64,000 nt of DNA, taken from positions 4,806,001-4,870,000 of the forward strand of contig JABWDB010000005.1 of the NCBI GenBank assembly GCA_019614645.1. Reading direction: 5' to 3'. Numbering within the stretch: the stretch's first letter is position 1; each line of letters begins with the position of its first letter. Positions 11,701 through 22,553 of this stretch are shown in pieces. Origin of the DNA: Stratiolaelaps scimitus (taxonomy: Eukaryota; Arthropoda; Arachnida; Mesostigmata; Laelapidae). The position numbers were made by a program, and so were the translations under genes. The notes below the pieces were generated by a model. The model was not told the DNA's origin. It ran no database searches and saw only the letters and a program-made list of their open reading frames with translations.

Positions 11701-11957
11701 ATCTGCATGTCTTGCTATCCTTTTGATTCGTCTGTTCCTGCTTACAGGTGAAACGCCTTAAAAAGAAAATCAAGGGTCCGAACCCCCTTTCCTGTCTTCC
11801 GAAAAAGCGGAAAGCAACAACCTCCTCAGCTGATGTCGACGATGGCGAATCAGGCGGCACTGACGGCTCTAGGTCCATGAGCAAGGCAGCACGTAGGAAG
11901 TTACGAATGAAGAAACTGAAAACTGCTGAGTCGCATGTTGAATCTGACGGATCGTAG
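8721..11957 (+). CDS. UTP23: rRNA-processing protein UTP23 homolog (PIN-like domain, SSU processome)
   Basis: Five exons join in phase: 8721-8864, 9575-9751, 10706-10784, 11147-11316 and 11748-11957, giving 259 residues (human UTP23 has 249). Family signatures are the start MRINRYKRAQKNL, then DGTFCQAAL (Asp33), CTTQC at 62-66, CPH at 92-94, GNPKNFFVATQD (Asp122), GVPRLKLHNA and, near the C-terminus, GPNPLSC followed by a Lys/Arg-rich tail. UTP23 is a nucleolar factor of the small-subunit processome. It binds 18S-precursor and snR30/U17 contacts in early ribosome assembly, with a PIN-like fold and a zinc finger. The first cysteine of that CCHC finger seems replaced: the position before VEKCPH reads HF, whereas human reads KC. 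Exon 2's donor (GTTTGT) and exon 4's donor (GTGAAC) are weak matches to consensus. Introns hold SINE relics at 9411 and 9921. Confidence 0.93.
9411..9485 (-). mobile_element. tRNA-like SINE relic in UTP23 intron 1
   Basis: Read on the minus strand it carries GTGGGGTTAGC, an A-box-like stretch, and, about 35 bases on, GGTTCGAATCCC, a near-perfect Pol III B box. The T-arm stem beside the box does not pair and no acceptor stem closes. It is therefore a tRNA-derived repeat, not a working tRNA gene. Confidence 0.5.
9921..10025 (+). mobile_element. tRNA-like SINE relic in UTP23 intron 2
   Basis: TTGGCCCGGGTAGTTAGTGC at 9927 resembles a tRNA A box, and GGTTCGACCC at about 10010 is a B box. They are about 80 bases apart, too far for a normal tRNA. 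A SINE or decayed tRNA relic is the simplest reading. Confidence 0.4.
11381..11386 (+). promoter_or_regulatory. Possible intronic polyadenylation signal in UTP23
   Basis: If the exon 4 frame is not spliced at 11317 it runs 21 more codons to a TAA at 11380. AATAAA overlaps that stop codon, so exon 4 could be an alternative last exon. That form would lack the basic C-terminal tail. Confidence 0.35.
11386..11424. repeat. Short AT-rich inverted repeat in UTP23 intron 4
   Basis: AGCTAGTT followed by T/A-rich bases is mirrored by AAACTAGCT, forming a hairpin of about 15 base pairs. It lies just after the intronic AATAAA. Confidence 0.6.
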
Positions 11958-12174
11958 CTGGTGCATCACGACAAAACGAAATCGATTTGGAATATTATTT
12001 CACGAAACTCAGCTGATATTTCTCAGGAGATTACCTACTTCAAGCACGAATACAAATATAGGCTTAAGCCGTCTTCCGAGCTAGAGTTTCGAGTGCAGCA
12101 TCAGATCGAGGGCAAAGCTGCTCTCAAATGTAAGATATGTTTATGTGTAGCCTCGGGTCGTGTATGTAAATAAA
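11958..12174 (+). other. UTP23 3' UTR with an in-frame open extension
   Basis: After the TAG at 11955 the same frame stays open for 71 codons, with its next stop ending at 12173. An AATAAA follows at 12169-12174. The default reading is 3' UTR. Translation past the TAG is only a possibility (see findings). Confidence 0.5.
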
Positions 12175-13618
12175 TTAAAATATTCAAACAGTGCAGTGAA
12201 AATAATATACCCACAACAACCTATATTCATTATGGAAAATTACTGAAATATGCAATCATTAAATTCTCATTTAGGCATACGGCAATGGTATTTGTCGTTC
12301 AGGTTTCATTAGCTTTCCCATTGTCTCAACGTGTTTCTTTCGAACTGGGATTACCTCAGTGAATGATCGAAGGAGTGAAATAGTTGGAATGGCCTGGTTC
12401 GTTAAATCGTGCAATCCGCAGTGCGGTACGAAGTGACAGCTGGCTATTGCCCTTATTTCGGAGATGAAAGGGTCAAAGATGCGATGCCCGTCCCTGACTT
12501 TACAATGGCAGCGTTCAAATATAATTAAATTATATTCAGACACCACTTAAAGCCACTCCGTAGATCATTTTCTTCGTTCCGGATTACGTATGGTAATTAC
12601 TATGGTCGGTGAATGTAAGCGTACTTTACCAAGTTTTAGGCAAACCCAGGATACATGCGCTGTTTGTGGTGCGTGTTGCGTTTTTCAGGTGTTTTTTTTT
12701 TACATTAACAAAGACTCTTATACAAAAATGTACTGATGATACTTGCTTTGAAGTATAAATTTCATTCATTTTGATTTCTTCGATTTTTTTATTTTTCCCG
12801 TTGTTATCATTTTATATTTACCATTTCAATTTCTTCTTTCAACTGTGCTTCGCATATGTAAGAAACAGTATTATTCACCCACTGTTTACATCTTGAATGA
12901 AAGAACGATTTCAGAGAAATTCAGAATTAATCCTCAGAAGGTTTTGGAGACTTTCTCAGCGTTTAGTGATATTAAAATTCTGTAAAATTAATCAGAATTT
13001 ACCTAATATCGAGACTGACTCTTCCGGAAATTCTCATATCATTATGTTTAAGGGTGTAAGTGTCATAATGACTTAAGTATTACATGAGAAAACAACGCTC
13101 ATAACTACAACAAAATTGGAAATCAATAAAACTGGTTTTCTCATTACGCCAGGAAAGGCAGTTCGATATATTAATGGTTCAACATAGGCCGAAGAAAACA
13201 AAAACCCCAACTTGAGTGGGAAAGTAGGAACTTTTGCCTGGAGAGGCCTATCAAATGAAAAATATTACCATGATAATATCAGTAATATCTATCTCTCATA
13301 ATGCTGAGCTGACGCTATTTAATATCCTTATCTAATAGCTATAAAGGCATATGTTAGCGCAGTTGACATGTAGTTTCTAAATAGTTGTAACTTGCCATAC
13401 AGAGTGCAAAGGAGTACAAGGTACAAGTCTCCTGAAGAGAAGCGGTACTCCAAGAGCACAGGCGGTACTCTAGGATGTCGAGTACTTCGGGACCAGGGGG
13501 CACTCCTTCAGTAAAATATGAGCTCAGGCACTCTGAAAGTACTCCGACCTCAGAAGAACATGTATTATCACAGTATGGCCGCTGCAGAAGTTGACGACCC
13601 AGGGGAAGAGTTCCAGGA
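12175..13618. other. AT-rich stretch, no recognised gene
   Basis: A 91-codon minus-strand frame at 12271-12546 has no recognisable domain. It could be an exon, since GTAATC follows a Glu codon inside it, but this is weak. From about 13405 to 13560 degenerate copies of a motif with AGTACTCC or GGTACTC recur roughly every 20-35 bases and lead into the inverted repeat. Confidence 0.35.
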
Positions 13619-13957
13619 TCTGGAGCAGAAGTGCTTTGTCAGTATAGGAATTTCAGAAGCATGTGGGCTCAGGATATATATATATATATATATATATCAG
13701 GCACACGTAAGGAATAGGAGTTCCAGAGCCCGTGGTGTGATTCGTACTCACCGAATATTTAAATTGTTTAGTTTATGCGTATAACTAAAGTTCAACATTG
13801 CACACAAACTAAACAATTACAATTTAAATATTCGGTGAGTACGAATCCCACCACGGGCTCTGGAACTCCTATTCCGTAAGCGTGCCTGATGTACTGCATA
13901 TCCTGAGCCCACATGCTCCTGAAATTCCTCCACTGAAAAAGCACTTCTGCTCCTGGA
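13619..13957. repeat. Long inverted repeat with arms of about 155-160 bases
   Basis: The left arm (13619-13778) and the reverse complement of the right arm (13801-13957) match nearly base for base. Shared blocks are GGAGCAGAAGTGCTTT, GCATGTGGGCTCAGGATAT, GGAATAGGAGTTCCAGAGCC and CTCACCGAATATTTAAATTG. Only about 22 bases separate them. A (TA)n tract at 13674-13697 in the left arm is absent from the right arm. The structure would fold as a long hairpin. It could be a foldback or MITE-like element, or a hairpin-RNA source. Confidence 0.85.
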
Positions 13958-14640
13958 CAATTAATTCGCTAAGTATTTTGTTGTCATAGGGTTCTGGGAG
14001 AACAACAACGAGAAGAAACACGAATAACTTTACAGAATTATTGAGGAAAACGGAAGCGGTGTGATTCAATGGCCTGACTGACGGATCTCATCTTGTCGGT
14101 TGTTGCTAGTCTATTGTCTACGACGTACCAACGTATATCACTTCTCCTTAACAGTGGCTCTTATCGTGTCGGCGTTATGGAATATATACTAAGAACGCAC
14201 ATACATTCGGTGTCATACTCACGTGAAATGTACTACTCTCATGTCGATTTGATTCTCATGGTAGCTAGATAGATGGATCGACCAGTTCAATTATTTCTAC
14301 CAATACGCGGGCGACCAAAGCGAAGTCACAGTTGCGAATCGTAAAACCACTGGGCAGACGGTTTCGGTGGTTGATTCCCTCTGATTCAGTGCAAGCACTG
14401 AGGCGCCGCCAGCGGACCACTGAAGTCGTATAAGTGCTCCCTGAACCACCTGACAATACTATGCCACGTCGCAAACTCTCCTGTTTATTCGACTGGCCCA
14501 CTTTGGCCTGGTGTCCCAAGGAACTCGACTAGGCTGCCACTGTGTCACAATGTGAATGTTTACCTGTTCCCTAGCCACTAACTAACAGTGTCCAAGTAGC
14601 TCCATGTCCAGCGGGCCTATTCCTCTATATAATTTTGTCG
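13958..14640. other. Unassigned sequence
   Basis: Only short open frames are present, for example an 84-codon minus frame at 14265-14519, with no recognised domain. Confidence 0.3.
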
Positions 14641-15300
14641 ACGTCAGACGACCATCTCTGCAGGCTCTCCCATAAGATTTGGGGTCGAAGAGTCCGCTGA
14701 ATACCGAACTGTCCTGGTTGTCCTTGTTGCTGTTGTTGTTGTTTGCGGCGGCACCCTGGCGCGAGATGGTTTCGTGCTCGGTTGCTGGTATCGACTGGTG
14801 ACCGCTACCTTAAACTCTAGCGCCAGCTCTCTCGATCTTGGTCGTACACCTCGCGCACATTTCACGGTCGAATACACACTCCAAGGTCGGGAACATACAT
14901 GCAACTCGTGTTGGGCCTGCGTGGCCGATTCTTTCGTTGCTGCTCTCGGACAGGAAGAGAAGGAGGCTAAGTCCAGCTCGTCCGGCTTCGCCTTCGGCAG
15001 TTTCCTCAACGAGAGATCTTCGTGGGACGAGAGATGTTTGCAATCTTCGCTAGTTGACGCACCCACCCAGTAACCCCGCCATCGAGGGGCACCGCCGCCG
15101 CCGCTCCCGCAGTCTCGAGTGCGCTCGAGAACTGCTCCGTTTGAAAACGCTCCGCCCGTTCCTCGTCCTCTTGAAAACTCGACACGGACACAATCAGCGG
15201 TGCAAGCAGAAGAACACACACGCATATAAACGACCCGCAACAGCGAGCAACAAGACCGGGAGCACTAACAACAATAACAGTGCAACAAAATAAATAAGTC
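14641..15300. other. GC-rich island, possible exon or promoter region
   Basis: Frames are open on both strands, the longest being 198 codons on the minus strand at 14644-15240. All lack recognisable domains, and their Arg/Ser/Thr-rich products look like composition effects. It may be a first exon or UTR of an unrecognised gene. Confidence 0.3.
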
Positions 15301-17813
15301 CAGACACTATAGCACGAGCAAATAGTACCATTTCAAATGTAATGTAACAATGACGGCTACGTTGACGAGCGGGCCCAGAACAACGCGAAATATGAGGTGC
15401 GTTGTTCACAAGATGCTACACTCTGTTGGACCTTATGATTGTGTTGCTTACATAAGGCAGTGGTATAGTTGTGTAGTTGTGGTATAGTTGCACTGGTTGA
15501 CATAGCTTGCATGACAGGTCCCTTGAAGCCGCTCGCTAACGGTGCCAGTTCCGTCAACCTCGCACGGTCATCATGACAGTAGCGACGTCCCATAGATCGA
15601 TCAGTCTAATTCACCTCTATTCTAAATGTTTAACTATAATACAATGGCACGTTTTATTCAATTATTATTTTTTTAGAACTCATTCACATTGTGGGCGCAT
15701 TCCAGCATTATCTCTCTGTGATTTTCAACACTTGTATTATAGTACTGTCTACGATTATGGTATAATATTAAACTGTTTAAGACGAAAATATTCAACCCTG
15801 TTACATTTCGTATTGTAGTTTACTATAGTAAAATTGACACACGATTATCTGGCGAACATTGTATTGTATTGTTTATCAAACATTGTATTGCATTACCGTC
15901 AACCTTTGAATAACGTGTTATATTAATATTATGTGCAGACCATTTCTATCTAGATACAGACCTGTTCATCGTCGACACTTCGTTCCCGAGACGCTGTGTG
16001 GTAATGCAAGCATACAGTGACGTATGAATTTACGCCAAAAAAAAGTGTAGATTTTTATTCTGCTCCGTTGCCTTGGCCATTATCACGTACTACTCATAGC
16101 AAATGAAATACAACCGTTAGGCGTCTACTGCTTGAGTCCGTTGCGGATTTTCAAGAGAACATCCCCCAGGTGCCTGCGAAACAGTCTAAGAAGAATAGCG
16201 AATTCCCACAGAGGACGAGGCAATCTATGCTGGACAACCAAACCACAGGCTATTAGTATTGGCGTCCCCTCGCTCTATGCATGTGTTGAAGGTGACACCT
16301 ACCGGTAGTATGATCTGGGTGATATTGGGATGCTCATGTGAGAACCACTTTGTGCTTTAGAGCCGTTCTCGCTGGCATGTTCAACCCAACAAAGCGGTTG
16401 AGGTTACTGTGTTTGTCTGCCTTTATAACTTAGATATGTATTGGATTGGATATAGGTGATTGTAATGGCAAGACGAAATTTATACCACGTTCGTAAGATT
16501 TCCAAATAAATCATGATTATAGCATGACCTGCACATTTAACGGAATTCATATCCAATCCCGATGCTGCTCAAATCACGCGGGTGTCGAACCAATCTTCAT
16601 AGAGATAATCGAAGTCACTATCTAAAGTAAATTTTACTTTTTTTTTTTTTTTTTTTTATATATAAATAGGTTTGTTCCCGCATGAAATTGATCATTGATC
16701 ATCTTGTATATTCATCAACCGCCTATCCATGTATGCTTCCACCCGTTGAGAGTGCCATGTCCCGTTTCGTCTCCAGGAATCTATAAATCTGATTTAGAAA
16801 TATCATGTAGAACATGATAAAATATTAATGATATGCTTTCAATTATTAATGAATTGCATTATTTCAGCGTCCCCAGGACGCCAAACGAAATACTCTCTCT
16901 GTTGCTTTGATTTGCTGCGTCCTCCGCCTTTTTAAAGCCAGAGTCGATAATCGTTCAAGCCACAGCTAACGTAAGACACGAACTAAAGTTGAAAATTGAC
17001 TGTGAAATGCATACCCTGCTACGGGTCAAGGACCTGGCTGGCGTTCGACGTCTACATATGCTATATCTACGCAATGTTGACCAAGTGGCGATAACAAAAT
17101 CGATACCTGGCTAACTAATTTAAGGTACTTAAATCAACTCCAAGTTGAGTTAAACATAAAAACAATGTAAATAACAATACCAGGCATTGATTGCACAGGT
17201 GTGTTCAAGCAAATTTTACGGAATGAATTGCATTTATCACGAAAAATTTCATTTATCCAACTACCAGTTGATTCCGCATCTGGTCGAACCCATGTTTCGT
17301 GACAAGACTAACAACAGCCACCGCTTACGACATATATATATTGTTATTGTTATTTATTTACCTTAATCGGATTATCCACAATCGACAAACAGGCAGAAAA
17401 TCACAACAAATCACAAATTGTTCTATTGTCCTCGGATAGTGATTGTAATATGTGTCGGACAGTGATCATATAGTTAGTTGTTACAGTACCTTGAAGCTTA
17501 AAGAAACATTAACAATAGTGTGTTTCGAACGCCACCTTGTAAAATGGGAGATATGATAAAGAAAATATTTACTTGTAAAGTTAACTCATTAATGCACGTT
17601 TAGTTTATTAGCGTTCGTCGTTTTTTTTTTCGAATTGAGGATAAACTACATATAATCCTATAAGGTAATGGCTTTATAATTGCCACTCACATTCTCTCCC
17701 ACTTGCAACTAAACCTGCTATCAACTTAAGTCTAGTTTTCAAGCTTAACACAGCAAAGCAATCCGTTCAGAACGACTTGAATATCAAGTATAATAAATTA
17801 TATGCAATTTCTC

Positions 17814-17819
<6 letters not shown>
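15301..17819. other. AT-rich stretch, no recognised gene
   Basis: It contains a poly-T tract at 16638-16657 and short TATAGTTG-type and ATTGTATTG-type tandem runs at about 15460-15495 and 15855-15890. Nothing coding or structural could be identified. Confidence 0.4.
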
Positions 17820-17879
<60 letters not shown>

Positions 17880-17918
17880 ATTTGAGCACGTCTGTACCTG
17901 ACTACGCTACTGACCCTC

Positions 17919-17954
<36 letters not shown>
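17820..17954. repeat. Two long (TA)n microsatellites
   Basis: A pure (TA)28 tract spans about 17820-17875, and a second of about 33 bases spans 17922-17954. They are separated by 46 bases of unique sequence. This is the longest TA tract in the window. Confidence 0.95.
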
Positions 17955-17957
<3 letters not shown>

Positions 17958-18028
17958 AAGCATAACGAGCGAAAGTTTCTATAGATGTTGTGACGAGTAG
18001 TAAGCATTCAGGGGAATGCCGTCATCGT

Positions 18029-18530
18029 TTACCCTTTAACTTCGTTTATCATTAAGGTGGCGGCCGTGGCGAAAATCCTCTTGGGAACGATCCTCCTCAG
18101 CAGCTGAGCTGACAACAAAAAAAAAAACAGCGTTCCCTCGTCAGCGCTCATGACGTCAACGGTATACCCGGCCTTGTGGCTGCAGTGCGACGCGTTGGGG
18201 ATCCGTGGGCCACTGCCGAATTCGATCCGAAGCAGCCGCCGCCGCCGCAGCAGCCAGCGACGTCGGTACCAGCCACAGCAGCGGTCGCGCCCGTCGTCTG
18301 TGGCTGAGTCGCCAGTCAAACGAACGGACGAAACTGCAGGGACGACGCGGCATTGCCAAGACGACACGCTGACAGAGTGCGGCAGCTGCCATCCGATGGG
18401 TGACTCCGCTCTCCTCGTCACTCGGATCGGAGACGTCGCCATTGATCAGACAACGCAGCGGAGGCGCAGTGCACAGAAGACAGTGAGCCATTCTCGCTGC
18501 GGTGCTAATGAAGTCCCTTAACGGTTCAAT
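18029..18530. other. GC-rich island with overlapping open frames
   Basis: Frames of 123-137 codons are open on both strands, two on the minus and one on the plus. They share GCC/CAG-rich composition and no domain was recognised. It is probably a UTR, exon or promoter island of an unidentified gene. Confidence 0.3.
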
Positions 18531-19199
18531 CTCAGACGTCGAATTAAAAGTCCTCTCTCTCTCTCTCACTATGTATCTATCGATCTATTATATATCTCTT
18601 TCTTTCTCCTATTCGCTAATGGGTAACCTTTCTGACGATCGCACACATATGGTTAGGTCGGTCGATTGGATTGGGCAGATTGGTCTTCGAAGTTGGCTTA
18701 ACTGTTGTGCTTTCGAACTGCTCGTATTCGATGAGCTCGATAGTGTGCTTCGGCTATTTCTATTACGTTTTCTACCGATGTGTGTCTCTGTGATGGGTAG
18801 CTTAAAAGAGAACGGCATGCGGTCTCTCATTTAAGCGAACGGTGTACAGAGGAGGAATAGCGACGAAGAGAATAAAAACAAATAGAAAATGTAGTAAAAA
18901 ATCTTCGTTTTTTTTTCTTTTAGTTAATCACCAAAGCTACGATAGAGGAAGGTAGAGAGGAATACCTTTTTTTCGAAAGCAACGACAAAAATATTCGAGC
19001 TCGACGCAGGGACGCTTGCATAGGGCGACTTTCGAACGCAACTCGATAAACTACGCCAGCAGAACACGGCTTTCAATAACGATGGCGGCCATCTCATAGG
19101 GAAACCTTCTCCAACTAAAGCGAAAAATTGTGTATGTGTGTGTGTGTGTTTCACTGCGAGTGTCGTCGCACGAGGCTGAGAAAAATGTATATAATATGT
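18531..19199. other. Unassigned sequence with CT and TG repeats
   Basis: It holds a short (CT)n run at about 18553-18567 and a (TG)n run at about 19133-19149. The open frames have no recognised domain. Confidence 0.3.
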
Positions 19200-19795
19200 A
19201 TGGAGAAGGGGATTTCGTTGTCGCCCCTAGATGCGCTCTCACGTCGAAGGCGGAGTTTCAAACGAATTAATAGAAGACAGAAAAACATTTTGTCGACAAC
19301 AGCGAGTCTGGGCTGGTTGATCTACCGCGGACCCGGATTGGCCGCATGTGGCGCCTTTTTTTCCGCATGAAGTTAAAAGTAGCGAGGTCATTTCCAGCTC
19401 TCTTAGCGAGCCGTGGGGTGAATTCGTTTGCCCTCCATTGGACCATCGATCCCGCCGTTTGATCGAGGGAGCCGAACCCGGCTGGTATCCCGACTTCTTC
19501 ACCGATGGTGTGCGGATACGGGGCGAACTGTATGTGCAGTCAGCGGCTTCATCTTGTTGAAGCGATTGCCTTTATCGGCTTGATGGTCGACGCCTGCTCG
19601 CCCAGCGAGCCAGCCAATGTGCAGACCTGTCGATAGCGCAGAGATGCGGCTCTCGACTCCCCGTTGGGCTGTCGGGCCCGAAAACGCGAGGACAACAGGG
19701 GCAGGCAGATCGCAGCGCGATCGCCGGTCGATGGAAACACATTGATGATGTTTTGCTACGCGAAATGTGTGTCCGCGCTTGCTACACGATCTTCA

Positions 19796-19826
<31 letters not shown>

Positions 19827-19867
19827 TGGACGGCACAGAATGGATACCAGCCGATATCTGTGTATAT

Positions 19868-19905
<38 letters not shown>

Positions 19906-21250
19906 TAGATAGGCACACAGCGCCCTCGACCACTTCGGTGAGTGGTCGGTTATTGGCCGATGGCGCTTGACTCTCCCTGGCCCTCGATCGCACCGTGTCG
20001 CATTGGATCGCGAGATCGATGTGTCGTCGCGGCCTTTGTGCCACGTTTCATTTCGAGCAGGTATGGATAGTTCTGTTGTTGAGTGCCATGCAAAGGCAAC
20101 AGAACGCGGCAAGCAAGTGCGACGTCCGAGCCTGAGCGAGAACCGGCTTCCTACACATATTCAACAGAGAGATTCGCACAAGTCTACACACCCAAACGTA
20201 GATACCCAGATGGCCACTCCGGCGGCTGGCGGCACAGCGCCGAGTCGAGATCCTCTTACGACTGGCCCCGAGGCTCTCCTGTCTCCGGCAGATGGCTCGA
20301 CACGCTTATTCTGTAGACGGTGAACCTGCGGCGGCGGCGGCGCGGCGGTGATGGCCGCAGCGGCTGCTACTGGTGCTGCTACATGCTACTTTGCAGCAGA
20401 AACGACACCGACATCAACAACGACAGCGGCGACAATAACAACAACAACAGGTACGGGGGCCCGAATGATGATGGCCCCGCTGATCGAGGCATCGTGATGT
20501 TGGCCCGACTATTGACCGTCGCTCTATCAGAACCACTCTCGGTTGCATGAGCTGGATTCGTTCCTTTGGGCCGGTCAACTCTTCGCCGTTGCCGCTGCCG
20601 TAGAAGACTGCTACTGCTGCTGCTGCTGCTGATGCTGCTGCGACGGCATCACCAGCAGCATCAGCATCATAATCAGTAGTCGAAACATTGCGGAGCTCAA
20701 AATGCATTTTGAGCCCCGGTGCCGCCGGCGACCCGACCGACTGAGTTGCAGCAGCAGCAGCGCTGTATGGCGGAGTTACTGTCTCCGGCAAAGTTGAATA
20801 GGGGAGAAGCTGACGGCATCGAGTCAAGAGGAAACCAAACCACGAAGTCACCGGGCGACGGTCGGGCCACGAGGGCATCGTCCGCCCCGCAGACCGGGGC
20901 CGCCGGCCGAGTTCGGGGCCAACAACCGCTTCTCGCCAGCCGGACGAGGGTCAATCAGCTGATTGTCAAGGCAACAGCGCGAGTCCGTGCGTGCCATGCA
21001 GTGCCGTGCATCGCCCGATGGGAAATCACAAGATACAACAGCCACCGCTGGCGACGAGACTGAGCGACGGGGAATAGCCGAATAGAGACGAACGCTGCCT
21101 CCGGACCCGAAGATCTGCCGGCGGAACGCCGCGCTACAGGGTAAAGAGAGACGGGTCGAGCGGACAACAACGAGTCAAGAAGGCAACCGTGGAGGATTCT
21201 TCTGCATTTTGGGTTTCAGTTTGCCGTGTGTGTCTGTCGGTCGCTCGGTC
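19200..21250. other. GC-rich island with triplet repeats
   Basis: CGG runs at about 20330-20350, AAC/GAC runs at about 20415-20450 and CTG/GCA runs at about 20609-20665 and 20745-20763 open many frames on both strands. The longest is 154 codons on the minus strand at 20414-20878, rich in Ala. No domain is recognisable, and Ala or Gln tracts alone do not prove coding. Confidence 0.3.
19800..19903. repeat. Paired (TA)n microsatellites
   Basis: Tracts of about 28 bases lie at 19800-19827 and 19876-19903 with unique sequence between them. Confidence 0.9.
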
Positions 21251-21644
21251 GGTGTGGGGTAGTTTTTTCTTCGTTGGTCTGTCCAGCAACATTGATAGAA
21301 ATCACCAACCAGCTGAGTCATGGAAGCTGCCTCGCATTAATGACTAGATAGCTAGCCTGCCTGCCTCTTCGAAGTCGGCTGATGTGGCCGAATGCCACAA
21401 GTGACCGTTCGGCCGGAACGTGATTAGAGCTCGAATATGTGGTACTCGTCATACTAATAATAATAATAATAATTATAGTAACGATGATGTTGATGATTTA
21501 AGCATACCTAACACACGGGTGGCTCAGACGGTCGGCAGACGACGGTCGTATCTGGCCATGCGTCGACTAAACAGAAGGTCACTCAGAAACCGTCATAAGA
21601 TGAACACAAGATATGAAAGGCCGTATACTCAATTCCATTGTACA

Positions 21645-21692
21645 TTGTTGTTGTTGTTGCTGCTGCTGTTGCTGTTGTTGTTGTTGTTGTTT
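21645..21692. repeat. TTG/CTG triplet microsatellite
   Basis: About sixteen TTG or CTG units in a row. In one frame they give a poly-Leu run that I regard as non-coding. Confidence 0.85.
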
Positions 21693-22497
21693 GGTGGATG
21701 GTGGATGATCCATATTTTTCACAAGTATGTTAGGTGCTGTTGAGAATATGTATAACAATTAAGATCGTGATTAGCCTGATTTTCTTCCATTTTTGGACAT
21801 ACGATTGGTGTTGGCTGAATTGAAGGAGTTCACAGTCGGCGAGTTTATGCTGTTGATGAAGCTGTGTCCGAGGCAAAGGTTGGACTATATTCTCCATACA
21901 AGGCGCAACATCATAGACTGGAGCCGATCGCTGGTTTGAGCGATGCGTCTCTATTATACAATATGCGTGTTGATTAAGTATTATTGAGAAGTAGCCCAGG
22001 CCACCCGTCAATTAAAATTATATGATTTTACTTATTCACCTTGTCAAGTTGTTACGAAATTCTGATTGATTGATACGCTACTGTATTGGGGAGCCTGACC
22101 TCTAGCTTGAACGGTCCCACAACGCAGGGCCTAGTTCTAAATGGCTACGTGTATTTGTATCTTGAAGCTTGGACACGACCATGCGAGTCGTCTAATTTCT
22201 CCTGCATTGTTCACCTATCCATTCGTGTTTTTCTTATTCTGACACTACATAGATACCGGCTTTCCATATGCTTCCTTAATTGCCAATATAAGTTCAAAAT
22301 CGTCTGTTAAATAGGTTGCCAACAAACTGCACACAGATAATCATATCGTTGATGCTGGCTTCCACATACGTCTTGCGTAGGGAGCAGAAATACGAAGACA
22401 CTATACACTATAATAGAAACTACACAAGACTGCTTACTATTATTCAATACTAACCAGTTAAATATGGGTGATGTAATTTGCCGTGGCCATATATTAG

Positions 22498-22553
22498 TCC
22501 ATGTGATTCACATTGGATCACGGCTTATATCAATCCATGTGATTCACATTGGA
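22498..22553. repeat. Direct repeat of an imperfect palindrome
   Basis: The 20-base word containing CCATGTGATTCACATTGG occurs at 22498-22517 and again at 22534-22553, a spacing of 36 bases. The word itself is nearly palindromic, so it could be a paired protein-binding site or a small duplication. Confidence 0.8.

Noticed and set aside
14644..15240. 198-codon minus-strand open frame
   Set aside because: Arg/Ser/Thr-rich composition, no domain, and equally open frames on the other strand; kept only as a GC-rich island.
19800..19903. TA-rich tracts as TATA-box promoters
   Set aside because: They are microsatellites, with no supporting start site or gene.
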